From Ganoderma boninense (Eukaryota > Basidiomycota > Agaricomycetes > Polyporales > Polyporaceae), in contig CM035304.1 in assembly GCA_002900995.3 (NCBI GenBank), positions 5,658,134-5,722,133 of the forward strand: a stretch of DNA of 64,000 bases, in the 5' to 3' direction. The notes below the pieces were generated by a model. That model was not told the origin of the DNA, searched no databases, and was given only the letters and a program-made list of their open reading frames with translations. The position numbers and the translations under genes are program-made. Below, piece after piece: positions 45,991 to 56,653 of this stretch. Position 1 is the first letter of the stretch, and every line of letters starts with the position of its first letter.

Positions 45991-46801
45991 TTCTCAGATC
46001 CCTGCCCCTCTTGCTTCCCTGATCTGCATTTCCTTGGTGACGCCGTGCAGAAGTGAACTGCAATCATTCTTGGGGAGGCTCTGTCGTCACTTTGAGCGAT
46101 GATGTTGGCTCCCGTCCGAGTCGGACGGGATCTTAACATACCCGAAGTTTCGCTCGTTAGCTGGGGTTTATGTACAGGTGAGTCAGTGGCCCTGTGTGGG
46201 ACGACTGTGCAACAGTAACATCACTGCGGTTCTTCGAAGGTTCTGACACAGACAGGCCAGTCTTTTCGCCGCAGTCAAGAAGTTGACCATGGCGGCTTTG
46301 CGAAGATCATGTGACCTTCGCCGCGCTAGTGCCAACCTTAGTGGTGTATGGTGGACTGGAGGCTGATCTCACATGTGTCTGCAATGCTGCATGTTAGCTT
46401 GAAATGTCTCATGACACTTTATATCAATGCACACAGCTGTTAGAACCGTGAAATTAAATGTGGTGAATGGACGAGGAGCCGCTGAAACATGTTTTGCTTA
46501 CCAAGTTTTCGGGCTATCATTATAGGTTTACGTTGTTGGCTAATTGGAATCGAGAAGAGCGGATGACGTACGCTCGATGAATGAGATGTTAAAGCTGACG
46601 GAAAATACCCTTTTCTAGCACGACGATCATTGAAGCTGGTCCGTGTCCAGCGTCCGCACAGGCGAGGGCAAAGCATCGCCTCTATGAGCGTCCTAGCTCA
46701 TGAGGAAGACCTTCCCGTCCTCACGTTCTCCCCTTCACCAGCCCAATCTACACTGCTCATTCCCCTTCACCACTTACACATACAAGCACTCCTAGTCCAT
46801 A
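45991..46801. other. Intergenic, no gene recognised
   Basis: This is relatively AT-rich sequence between the DUF2461 remnant and the HET pseudogene. Nothing else was recognised. Confidence 0.45.
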
Positions 46802-46828
46802 GGTATGTATCGTGGTGTGAAATGCATG
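46802..46828 (+). promoter_or_regulatory. Conserved 5' flank block of HET gene
   Basis: GGTATGTA, a spacer and ATGCATG, 47-73 bases before the HET start. It is the most diverged of the five copies of this block, in line with the gene behind it being a pseudogene. Confidence 0.35.
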
Positions 46829-47365
46829 GCTTGTTCCTCATTATTGGTGAATTCCTAGTCCATTCGCGGTCATCATGCGCCTGCTAGACACCGAGACCGG
46901 TCAGTTCGTCGATAAAGACCCAGACGACAGGGAGACAGTGTATGCCATCTTGTCGCACACCTGGGACGGAGATGGAGAGCAAACATATGAGCAGCTGAAG
47001 AAGATCCAGCAACGCTATCATCCCGGGCTTCAGAATCCGCAGAGCTACCCCAACGGTGAGACCGATGGTACTGCTCCTCCCAAATGTGTCCGAGGTGAGT
47101 CACAGCACGCTCTGCGGTTACAAATGTATTCTAAATAATTTATGACAGCCCCGCCGACAGCTCTTGGACGTCTCACTGAGTCCGAAGTGGAAGCTTTGTT
47201 GCACTTGGTTGCCAAGACATTTCGCCTCCCGATGCCTGCCCATGTCCCCTCCCAAAGCTATCCTTCCGCGCCAGCTCCAGGTCCTCGACTTTCTAAACCG
47301 CTGCCTTTGCTTATCTGGGACGACCCAGATCTGTCTCCCAAAATCCGCGACGCATGCCGCATCGC

Positions 47366-48226
47366 GNNNNNNNNNNNNNNNNNNNNNNNNNNNNNNNNNN
47401 NNNNNNNNNNNNNNNNNNNNNNNNNNNNNNNNNNNNNNNNNNNNNNNNNNNNNNNNNNNNNNNNNNCGCAACGTTTTCTTTGTGCCAGTGAATGTAAGTG
47501 CTATAAAAATGACGACCGTGGGCAGCCTTGAGCAGTGAGGCTCCGAGTTCCTTCGGGTCGTCAAGATCAATGGGCGCTGCGCTACCCCCGATAAGTGGGT
47601 GGAATGTCCACATCCATACAGACGGAGACTCGAGCACTCAAAGGTCATGGAGACAATGATCCCGTCCAGTTGATCATTTGGTCGTGTTTCCGGTATACAC
47701 CCGCCAGCTACCCTCTACACCACGCCCGTCAACTTGAAGAGTTTCTGATTCCGGGTCTGATCGCTTGCGCCAGTTGTCGGATGGTGTCTCAGTTTCCTAA
47801 AGTGTCCTGCAGGCGGTTCAAATTGCAGGCTGCAGGAACAACTTCGCCATCAAGAAACCCCGCAGCGCCATGGCTAGTCAAGGCTCAGTGTTCCCTCCAC
47901 CTGAATGGCTCTTCGCAGATTTTACATATTCCAAACAGTACAGGCGATGGTAAGTACAGGTGGTGTAGCGACTGGACTGGCGGCAGCGCCTTCACTCGGA
48001 CGCCGGGCATTCAAACCTTCCTGTTGCGGGCATCGCGCACGTCGGTTTCTAAGCCGTCGGGCACGTTACGTCTATCAAGCCAATGTTGGGTGGCACGGTC
48101 GTAAACATCATTACGTTCTGGTTCCATGGATTCACACCGGTTGCGTCAGGATGCAGATGTATCCAGCGGATGCATCCGTATAGGTTAGGCTAACCTAGCG
48201 GATGCATCTGCCACACTGACAACCTA
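47366..48226. mobile_element. hAT-like non-autonomous insertion (left end lost in assembly gap)
   Basis: The insertion is flanked by an 8-bp direct repeat, CGCATCGC, at 47358-47365 and 48227-48234. Deleting one copy together with the insert restores the HET frame. An 8-bp duplication is the hallmark of hAT elements. The right end, read inward, is TAGGTTGTCAGTGTGGCAGA. Close to it lie two copies of AGCGGATGCATC (48165-48176, 48197-48208) around the hairpin TAGGTTAG/CTAACCTA, which resemble subterminal transposase-binding repeats. No transposase is seen. The left end falls at the 100-N gap, so its inverted repeat cannot be checked and the true length is unknown; the single base before the gap (G) does not match the expected T. 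Confidence 0.72.
47367..47466. other. Assembly gap (100 N)
   Basis: One hundred Ns, the conventional size for a gap of unknown length. It sits at the left end of the inserted element, where a repeat probably collapsed the assembly. Confidence 0.99.
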
Positions 48227-49945
48227 CGCATCGCACGAGAGAAAGGCTACCGGTACATCTGGATCGACTCGTGCTGCATCGACAAATCGAGCAGCTCCGA
48301 GTTGTCCGAGGCCATCAACTCCATGTACAAGTGGTACGGACTCGCGCAAGTTTGCTACGCATATCTCGCCGATGTTCCGCCCGGAGAGGACCATCATGCT
48401 GAGGGCTCCGCCTTCCGCAAGAGCCGGTGGTTTAGCCGTGGCTGGACGCTGCAGGAGCTCATCGCGCCGCTGAGCGTCGAGTTTCTCTCACAGGACTGGA
48501 CCCCCATTGGATCGAAGCACGCTCTCATCGACCTTGTCGAGAGCATAACCAAGGTCGACGAGAAGGCGCTGTTGCATGCAGAGCAATTGGCTGCGTTCAG
48601 TGTTGCCCAACGGCTCTCATGGGCTGCAGATCGCAAGACGACGAGGGTGGAGGACAGGGCATACTCTCTGCTGGGCATCTTCGACATCAACATGCCAACT
48701 CTGTATGGTGAGGGTAACCACGCGCTTCGACGGCTGCAGGAGCAGATTATGCAGCGGATTCCGGACCATAGCCTCTTCGCGTGGGGAGATGTTTGTCTGA
48801 GCTCCCAACTCCGTTTCCAGAACCGTGATATACCTGGAACCGGCCCTGGACACCTTCGCCTTGATGTGAAGGGACACGACGGTTCGAGGCACTTTTTCGC
48901 TGCGTCCCCAAGTAGATTCAGGGATAGAAAACTCCTTGGAGCATCTCCTCGTCACACCACTAACACCCACTCCCCATCTTCTCATCTTCACGAGATCGTG
49001 TACACACCTACCCCGCATGGCCTCCGTACACAGTTCCAGATGATTCCTCTTACTCCGGACCTATTTATCGACATACTAACGCCACTCGCTGGAAGCAAAA
49101 ATACCATCCAACCTCAACTCGATCTCACGGGCTGGGAGAAGAGGGACCATTCTTGGTATCTAGCAATCCTCAATGGATGTGAACACTTGGAATACCCGGG
49201 GCACCTCTTGGGGTGAGTTTGCTACATACCTCTCTCTTATTCTGGACTCGAATACGTGTATGCTGGATACATCAACATTGGTTCGCCAGGCTGCGGTCTT
49301 CTGTGCTGGCCCGATCTCTTCCCCCTGTCGCCCCAAACCATCGAGCGTTATGGCGCGCATACCAAACTGAAGACCGTCTACATCTCTCACCCCAATTATA
49401 CCACTCTGCCGGGGTCCTCGAGCCTTCAACGCCAGCCATACACCACGATACAGCTGGTGCTGCTGAGGGAGACCCGCGACACACTGCGCTCCCGAGGATA
49501 CTCGGCCGACCTCAGCATTCGAGATCCGGACCACCTAACCACGCACTGGCTCACCCTCTCCAAGGATGCACACACCATCACCGTCAAATTCGAGCACGCT
49601 CTTGAGAATCGCGGCAAGCGGTTTGCCATACATGCGGAGCTCGACATGTCAGGCCCACCGGGATTCTATGCTCAACTCGACTCTGCCTGGGACTCTGAGT
49701 CCTCCGATCACGCGGGTTGTCGCACTGTGTCTTGGCAGAACACAACTCCCTGGTACACTAAATTTCGCAATCGGAGAGTCCAGTTGAGGGCAACTGCGAC
49801 CGGGACGCTCACAGTTGACCTGGGACTAGAATTCGCGGGTGGTGGATACTACTTCCTGCGTGTCGATGTTCTCAGCGAGGAGTCGCCTGCATTCTCAGGA
49901 GTCGAAGTGGCTGGGTACGATGCCGGGGGAGGGGGAGAGGAATAA

Positions 49946-50261
49946 TGCTAAGGACTCGTCGTCTGGGGCATTTGACATCCGAGAGTAGGCTGGTCAGGAG
50001 GAGGCCCGGATCCAAAAACGTGTCTATATATGATGTGCCGCTGAAATAGCCTCCAACACAGTCCAAACTACTTTCTGCTTCATGGCGTTCAGCGTTATAA
50101 TTAGAAATACAGAATATTTCAGCTGAGCTGCTACAAAAATCAAACAGTTCCTGCCTCCATGTAGGACCGACACCTCTCGACGGTGGTCTCGGGCAACAGA
50201 AGGAATAAATCTACCCTGCTCCTCTGAGCAATCCTGACCGACCTCCTCGAGCGCTGCAGAT
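49946..50261. other. Spacer between two convergent HET loci
   Basis: The 316 bases hold the 3' ends of two HET loci that point towards each other. It is AT-richer than the genes and shows no further feature. Confidence 0.5.
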
Positions 50262-51024
50262 CTATCCTGAGATCGCCGAGACCTCTTCTGTCCTCGCTCC
50301 CTCCCCTACCGAGTCCACATCCTCTTCAACAACTAAGGATGCAGGCGGTTGCTCTGTGCTGAGAACGTCGACACGTAGGAAGTAGTACCCGCCCCCTGCG
50401 AAGTCCAGTCCAAGCTCCACGTACATGGTGTGCGGCCTGGCGCCCAGTACGCTCAACACGACTCTTCGATCGCCCAATTTTGCGGCCCACGGCATCGTAA
50501 GCACCGAATCCCTCATCAAGGACCTGGTGCGACTGGGCTCCGGATCGGCCCATGACACGGTACAACGACTCGGGCTCAGCGCGTCCGCCTCCCCAACGGA
50601 GTTGACGTTGTTCAACAACGGGCTGGCGGACTCGAGCTGAGCATCCGGGGATGGTACCGACATCATGATCTGGACCGTCGCATCGACGGTAAGCCGCATG
50701 CCGTCGTCCTGGAGGTCGTGCTGGAACTCGACGGTGATGGTGTGCTCGTCTTTGGACAGCGTGAGGCGGTGCGCGGTCGGATGTTCCGCGTCCGGGCCGC
50801 AAGGGTCGAACCGAGTCGAGTATCCTCGCCGGGAGCTCAGGGCGTCGCGGGTCTCCGTAAGCAGCACCAACCTGATCGCGCTGTATGGCTGCTGTCGAAG
50901 GCTCGAGGTCGCGAGTGGGATGGTGAAGTCTGGATGAGGGATGTAGACGGTCTTGAGTTCTGTCTGTGAACGCAAGAGCTCGATGGTTTCGGGCGGCAGG
51001 AGGAAGAGATTGTAGAAGCCGTCT
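50262..51024 (-). pseudogene. HET-domain gene, 3' part, separated by LINE insertion
   Basis: The minus strand starts at the insertion point with DGFYNLFLLPPETIELLRSQ, runs through TELKTVYIPHPDF and DALSSRRGYST, and ends with GLDFAGGGYYFLRVDVLSTE and a short acidic tail. It has no start codon of its own that would make a HET domain; it is the downstream half of the gene whose 5' half lies at 59439-61041. Joining the two across the element gives a continuous frame. The stop codon is at 50262-50264. Confidence 0.93.
51013..51024. repeat. Left target-site duplication of the LINE
   Basis: TAGAAGCCGTCT at 51013-51024 is repeated exactly at 59439-59450 on the other side of the element. Twelve bases lies within the usual range for LINE target duplications. 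Confidence 0.95.
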
Positions 51025-51044
51025 TTCTTTCTTTCTTTCTTTCT
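51025..51044 (-). repeat. LINE 3' simple-repeat tail (GAAA)n
   Basis: On the minus strand the element ends in GAAAGAAAGAAAGAA directly against the target duplication. Such tails are expected at the 3' end of target-primed insertions that lack a pure poly-A tail. Confidence 0.85.
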
Positions 51045-51659
51045 CGATCCCGTTTATTGCCCTGCGAGGCCGAGCCTCATGATAGGCCTTGAATACATGT
51101 AGTAACTACGTCAGAATGAGAAGGGTCAGCAGTACCTGGGACCCGGAGGTCCCTGCAAAACTAGGGGGATGGCTAGGGGGGAGTAGCGTTAACGTCGGGA
51201 TGAGGCGCGCAGTTGCGCAGAGAGGATGGGGGCAAGGAGAGGTAGGTAGATTGTGTAAGTACGGAAGGGGCAGGGCATCGGAAAGGTGCGTTGCGGACGT
51301 CCACCCCCTCCCGGCCATTGAAGGCAAGGGAGCGGATTACAAACCTGCCGCCTGTTGGGTGCGATTGCGCCCCTGGGTCCTGCCTCTTACTGCGAGCAGG
51401 GGTACGTACTGCGGTTGCCCCACCGAACGTCAGAACTCCCCCGTCCCTAGAGCGGGTGGGTGCCCGCAACGCACAGTTCCGTGGGATCGACACGAGCACG
51501 GGGTACAAAACAGAGAGCAAGAGAGTGGAGGACTACAGGTAGGAGATGAGAGGAAGGATGATGGGCGGGAGGGCAGTGATCTACATCAGCGGGAGAGATC
51601 AGCGTCAAGACGAACAGCACTGCCGAAGAGGGCAGTGAGAGAAAGAAGGGGGGGACTGC

Positions 51660-54600
51660 TTAGCGTGGGGCGCGACCAGGTCGACGCGGGTGACTAGCTC
51701 TCTGGCGAGGTTCTTGCTGGGGGGTCACGTTTCCGAAGGTGTGCGAGAGACGCTTGGTGGCGCCGACATAGCGCAGGAGGGGCGGCCATGCATCAGGGGT
51801 GCCGAGGAGGGCGGAGAGGTCTCGCCCCCGACGGCCCATGCCTGAGAGATAGCGCTCGCGCGCGTGCGAGAAGGCGGGGCAGACTAGCAGGAAGTGGAGG
51901 ACGGACTCCGAGGCGCCGCCACATGCCGGACAGGTCGGCGAGGGCGCACGGCCTATGCGATGGAGGTGTGCATTGAGTGGTACGTGGCCGCTCCGGAGCT
52001 GGAAAAGGGCCGCGGCTTGACGGCGAGAGAGAGACTTGATGGACTTCATGTATTTGGGGGAAGGGAGGGCCGGGTCGGTGGTGCGGAACTTGCGGCCGCA
52101 CGCAGACGTACGCCAGCCGGTGGCCGCTTTTTTGTCGAGGGACTTTGCATACGCGAGCTTGACCTTTGCGGCACTGATGGGGAGCGGCTTGCGAAGAAGG
52201 CAGGGAAGCCGCCCTTTCGAGCTGTTCTCGGTCGCTCCACGGGCAGCGCGTTTTGCCTCCTGGTCGGCCAGCTCGTTGCCTTGGATGTTGGTGTGGCCTG
52301 GCACCCAGCGCAGGGTGAGTTGAGGGCGGCGAACTTGCTTTGCTTCTCCTCTCGCTTGGAGCAGCGACGTGCGCTGAAGAAGATAGTCAGTAAGGTAGTG
52401 AGACGGCCGGGTACGTATCTGTTGCGAGGCTTCAATGGCAGACTTGTTGTCGAGGGCGACTGATGGACCGTCGACGGCTTTCTTCTCAGAGTGGAGTAGT
52501 TCCGCTCCCATGATCGCTCCGACGATCTCGGCTTCATAGATCCCGTATTCCGAGGAGGGGCCCAGGTAGTAGCGGAGGGTGCGACGGTGTGGCTTCTTGC
52601 GCCGGACGAGGACGGCCGCAGAGCCGACCCCGCCATCCTTCTCCGAGCCATCCGAGTAGACGGAGACCCCATGCTCCCGCATCCACTGCTCATCTTCCCG
52701 CACCGCCTTGTCCTTGTCGTCAAAAGTGAGGGCGCGGGCTGCCGGGCTTGCGCCAGGGTGGTAGCGTGCCGGGCGCATCTTCTCCATGCGTGCTGGAGTG
52801 TCGGCCGAGACGTAGGTGTACAGCAGCTCGTGCAGCTGGGAGCGGTGGCTCTGGACATAGTGCGCCGCAGCCCACTGGACATGAGGGGTGAGAGGGTGTG
52901 AGGCGGGGAGAGTGCACAGTCGGACAGTGGCTCGGTGGCAGAGCCGGTCGATGATGAGGGGGAAGGGGAGGAGATCAGAGTGTGCCGTCATGATGTCCGT
53001 GGCCGTGGTCCGCATGGCGCCTGTGATTAGTATCACCGCCTGACGATGGATTCGACTCAGCTTGTTTACAGCGCCCACTGAACCGCAGCTGCGCCGTGCG
53101 CCATCGGGCTTGGTTATGGGGGTGATGAAAGTGTCGACAGCATATAGCGAGCTGGGGATAGCGACAGCGAGGTAGAGACGGCGGATGAGGGCAGGAGCGA
53201 GCCCATACTGTGAGCGGGCCAGGCGACGCAGTGCTGCGACCCAAACGAGCCCCTTACCCAGGGCCGCCGCGACATGTTGATGAAAGCGCAGCCGGTTGTC
53301 GACCAGGACCCCTAGAAAACGGTGGTGGGTGGATGGCGCAATGGTGGTGTCCCCGAGAGTGAGGTCTGGACCCCGGGCCTCGGCCGCCCGCCTTGTCAGG
53401 TTGAGGAGGCCAAACTTGTCGAGAGAGAAGTGGGAGTTGTGAGACGCTGACCAGTCTCGCGCGCCCCCCGGCCGGTCGAAAAAGTCTTGCAGTTTGCTGT
53501 GGGTCTCGGCGAAGGTCTTGCCAATGGTGATGAGGGCGACATCGTCCATTGATCCCACGGCAATCTCGCCCTTCTTAACCTGGGCACTATTAATCAGCGG
53601 GGTGTTGAAAAAACCGTAGAGAATGACAGAAAGGGGGCAGCCTTGGTCGATTCCGCTGGTAATGTTGAAGGGCGCGGATTGGAAGTCGTCGAACTTGAGG
53701 ATCGTGCGGCGGCCATCCAGCTTGCGCCGCAGCCAGTCCGTGATGACCTTCGGGACCCCCAGCATGCGCATGTTGTAAAAAAGGCGTGCGGGGGTGGCGG
53801 CCAGGAAGGCAGATTTGATGTCGAGGAAAAGCACGGAGGCCACCTTGCCCCGTCGCCAGGCATCCTTGACGGTCTTGGTCACCAGGTGGATTGAATCGGT
53901 TGTGGTGCGTCCAGCTCTGCCTCCGAACTGGTAGTCTGCTAAGAGGGACAGAGACTCAGCCTGGTAAACAAGGACATCAGCCACACAACGCGATAAGATT
54001 TTAGACATGCAGTTGAGCAGTGCAATTGGTCGGTGCGCCTTCGCCGTGGTGTAGTCCGTCTTGCCTGGCTTGCGCAAAACGATGGTGTCGGAGAGCTGCC
54101 AGAGAGCCGGGTAGTAGCGCAAATGAAACGTCGCACGGAAGAGTGTGCCTAGCAGAGGGGTGAGCGTGTCGCGGCAGTGAATGTATACCTCATTGGGGAC
54201 TCCATCGGGGCCTGGCGCCTTGAACGCCTGGAGTGCCGCGATGGCGCGCGTGACCTGGAGGTTGGAGATGTCAGCGAACTCAAAACGCGCTGGCGGGAAT
54301 GCATGCTCTTGGGCATCCGGAGGGTCAGGGCCAGGGGGGAGGAAGAAAGTGTTGTAGAACTCCTCCCCTTTGGCCTCGTTGTCCGTGAGCAGCCGCGTGG
54401 GGTCGGCGACGGATTTCAGGACTGGGATGCGGGCTGCACCGCCATCCGACTGCCCACGCTTGAGGAAGCGGTGGGCCGTCCAGATCGAGTGTGCGTCGGT
54501 GTTGTCGAGGAAGGACTCCCAGCAGTCTTTGCGCGCGTACTTGATGCGCTCGGCGTACAGGTTGCGGACACGACGTGCCTCTTCATGTGCCGGGTGCGCG

Positions 54601-54709
54601 GGGTCGCTCTTCTGCCTGAAGGACGCCCGCGCGAGGCGCTGCTTCTGTCTGCGAAGGATCGAGAGATCCTTTGACCACCAACGCCTAGAAAAGGGGGTAG
54701 GGCTGGTGA
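51660..54709 (-). CDS. LINE ORF2, 3' part: reverse transcriptase and RNase H
   Basis: The open frame covers about 1015 LINE residues plus a few read from the adjoining inserted element (the frame formally opens at 54734). Numbered from that Met: SRRWWSKDLSILRRQ (16-30), FKAPGPDGVPNE (171-182), FLDIKSAF (303-310, first catalytic Asp), GIDQGCPLSVILY (361-373), SMDD (395-398, the catalytic motif usually written YADD/FVDD), then RNase H with YSDGS (693-697), Glu at about 735, DNKSA (762-766) and GNELAD (819-824). The C-terminus has a CPACGGASESVLHFLLVCPA zinc-type block. All RT and RNase H key acids are present, so only the insertion upstream stops function. The natural N-terminus is in the APE part at 56654-57622. 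Confidence 0.95.
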
Positions 54710-55269
54710 CATCAGGAAAAACCCAAAGGGCCAACTACGCCTACTTAGTGTTTATTAGAGAAAATACGCATAAATGTTGATAATAGCAGTACAAGTGGTA
54801 ATATGACAGGTTCACATCTAATTTAGCTAGATTAACAGCTATTCCTGATAATTGACTCCTAGTTTTCAGTAAGGTGGCACTCATTAGAAGATTAGAACAC
54901 ACAATTTCACTCATAATAGGCATGGCTTCTACAACATTGATATATTACTATATAAGACATAACGTCAACCACTAGGCTATGTAGTACACCATGATGTAAC
55001 TATAACTACGTTAAGGTGAGTCTTGATGCACCTAAAGCAGAAGGAAGATAAGTAGAAGAACACATAGTATGAATGGCGTGAAGTCAACGCACACAGCTAC
55101 CGCAAGTCACTCGACACCAGTGGGTGACGTACAATGCCGTGGACAACAAGGCTTCGTGACCAGAATGGGAATAGAGGAGGACGAGATGGGCACAGAAAAA
55201 AGAAAGCAAGATCAGCAGTCTATCTCCACACACACGAACGGCACGTTGTGCGTGCAATATGTTACTCAC

Positions 55270-55676
55270 CATTCCGTAAAACTGCCAAGACGTTGGCATA
55301 CGAGCAGCCAAGTGCCGTGAGGCCCGAGGTTGATGGGTGAGGGGCTGTAGACGTTGAGGCCATTGGGCCATGAGTGGTTGCTGCAGGAGATTATGAGTCA
55401 GGAGCAGCGCTCATCATCTGAGAGCAAGACTCGCAGCGGATACGTTGGTTTGAATATAACAGGAATGGGGGCATTTGGCACACACAAAGTGGGGTGATAA
55501 GGGCCAGGGGTAGCTGGTGATTGTAGGACAGAGAGAGAAAGAAGAAAAGAAGACGAAGAAAGGAGATACTTACCTTAAGACTTTTTGCGAACACCAGAAC
55601 GATCTCGCACTGGCATGAGCATGCCAGCACTCCACCACTTCCTGGACTGGAAGAAGTGCGTCAGGCGGGACAATTC
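55270..55676 (-). CDS. Possible spliced coding fragment within the TIR element
   Basis: On the minus strand, two exons join in frame: 55574-55676 (GIVPPDALLPVQEVVECWHA and on to CSQKVLR) and 55270-55380 (SNHSWPNGLNVYSPSPINLG and on to CQRLGSFTE). Donors are GTAAGT and GTGAGT, and acceptors end CACAG and CTGCAG. A third exon ending SMRNK would precede them at about 55702 and upward. The composition is protein-like, but no family is recognised and neither ends of the gene are found. It may be a captured host fragment or part of a degraded transposon gene. Confidence 0.35.
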
Positions 55677-55935
55677 CTGTGCCAATAGAAAAGGTAAAAC
55701 ATACCTCTTTGTTCCTCATTGAGTGTTGGAGAGCATGGGACGACAAGCTCCGGCAGAGCTTGATGCCACAACGAAGAAAGAGGCCATACGGCAGTCCTCA
55801 GGGCTGAGTCTAAGACCTGGAGTGAGACGTAAAATGCAAACAAAGTTCCTAGAACAGAGGAGGAGTAGCAGGAGATGTGAGCACCAGTCGCAAATCGAGT
55901 CGTCGACGGTGGACAAGGACGAGGACACGTCAGTA

Positions 55936-56016
55936 CATTAGACGCCGATGTTGGCCTTGCCTTAGACGCTGAACTTACATCAGCGTCTAAGGCAAGGCCA
56001 ACATCGGCGTCTAATG
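55936..56016. repeat. Perfect 37-bp inverted repeat with 7-base loop
   Basis: Left arm 55936-55972 and right arm 55980-56016 are exact reverse complements over all 37 bases, separated by ACTTACA. Each arm also contains two GACGC/TTAGACG half-sites. The lack of any mismatch points to recent origin or active correction. It could be a fold-back mini-element, the meeting point of two transposon ends, or a source of small RNA. Confidence 0.93.
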
Positions 56017-56653
56017 CACCGCGCGGCCACGCTCCTTCGAAGTGCCTCTCTCCCCGACTTTAGCTTCAACCACTACTGCCCCTCCCCTCTCTCTGTCTTT
56101 TCTCCCTCTGTCCCTGCTCTGTCCCTCTGTCCCTCAACGCCTACTCCACAAGACAACAGCTCTCACAAGGAATTCCTCACTGGAGAGTTCAGAGGTGGAG
56201 TCAGAGTACGGATAGCTGCTGATAGACGGGAGCGGTTGGGGGCCAAGGTAAGTATTGTATATTTGTTCATGCCAGTTGCGTGGGCCCAACGGCTTGGCTT
56301 TTGGACCATTTCTACGGCTCCGAAGCATCGGCTCTGCCTGCTGCTGGAGCCTTCGCTGCCGCTATTCGATCCGTGTTGGCCTTGATGTCTCGCATAGCAC
56401 TTGAATGATCTCCTGACGTTGGGGATACGCTGTGTATTGTTGTAGTATCTTATCTTGTTTGTCTATAGAATAAAAACATTTGTTGCTTGTTTGATAGTGA
56501 GCTATGCATTATGAGTTAACTGATGAGGTGTAGCACTAATAGTGCTAATTAGCACGGGGGCTGATCTGATGAACTGCATTATGAGCTATTAGCACAGAAG
56601 TACCGTCGATTATATACATTAGTCGTAATTTGCTTTTTGGGTTTTTCCTGATG

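Larger units (their letters stand above)
46875..49945 (+). pseudogene. HET-domain pseudogene: transposon insertion and premature stop
   Basis: The ancestral gene had exon 1 at 46875-47094 (MRLLDTETGQFVDKD, YAILSHTW) and an intron to 47148. Exon 2 starts with PPTALGRLTESEVEALLHLV, one copy of the insert module, and runs to DLSPKIRDACRIA. There an insertion of about 0.86 kb (47366-48226) breaks the gene, and the frame resumes exactly with REKGYRYIWIDSCCIDK. The rest of the HET and DUF8212-like parts is open up to a TGA at 49214-49216, in a spot where paralogues read LLGRVCY; here it reads LLG-stop-VCY, as a single CGA to TGA change would give. The frame then stays open to 49945 with FAGGGYYFLRVDVLSEE. 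Both lesions look recent because the remaining frame is intact. Confidence 0.9.
54710..56653. mobile_element. 1.94-kb DNA element with 18-bp perfect TIRs inside the LINE
   Basis: The plus-strand left end CATCAGGAAAAACCCAAA (54710-54727) is the exact reverse complement of the right end (56636-56653). The flanking dinucleotide GA occurs on both sides; removing the element and one GA restores an unbroken ORF2 frame (EVPL joined to TSPTPFSRRWW). The element is richer in A and T than the LINE. No transposase was recognised, so it is probably non-autonomous. A 2-bp duplication that is not TA argues against Tc1/mariner; CACTA-like elements are one possibility but the ends do not match CACTA. It holds the hairpin at 55936-56016 and a possible spliced coding fragment at 55270-55676. 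Confidence 0.85.
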
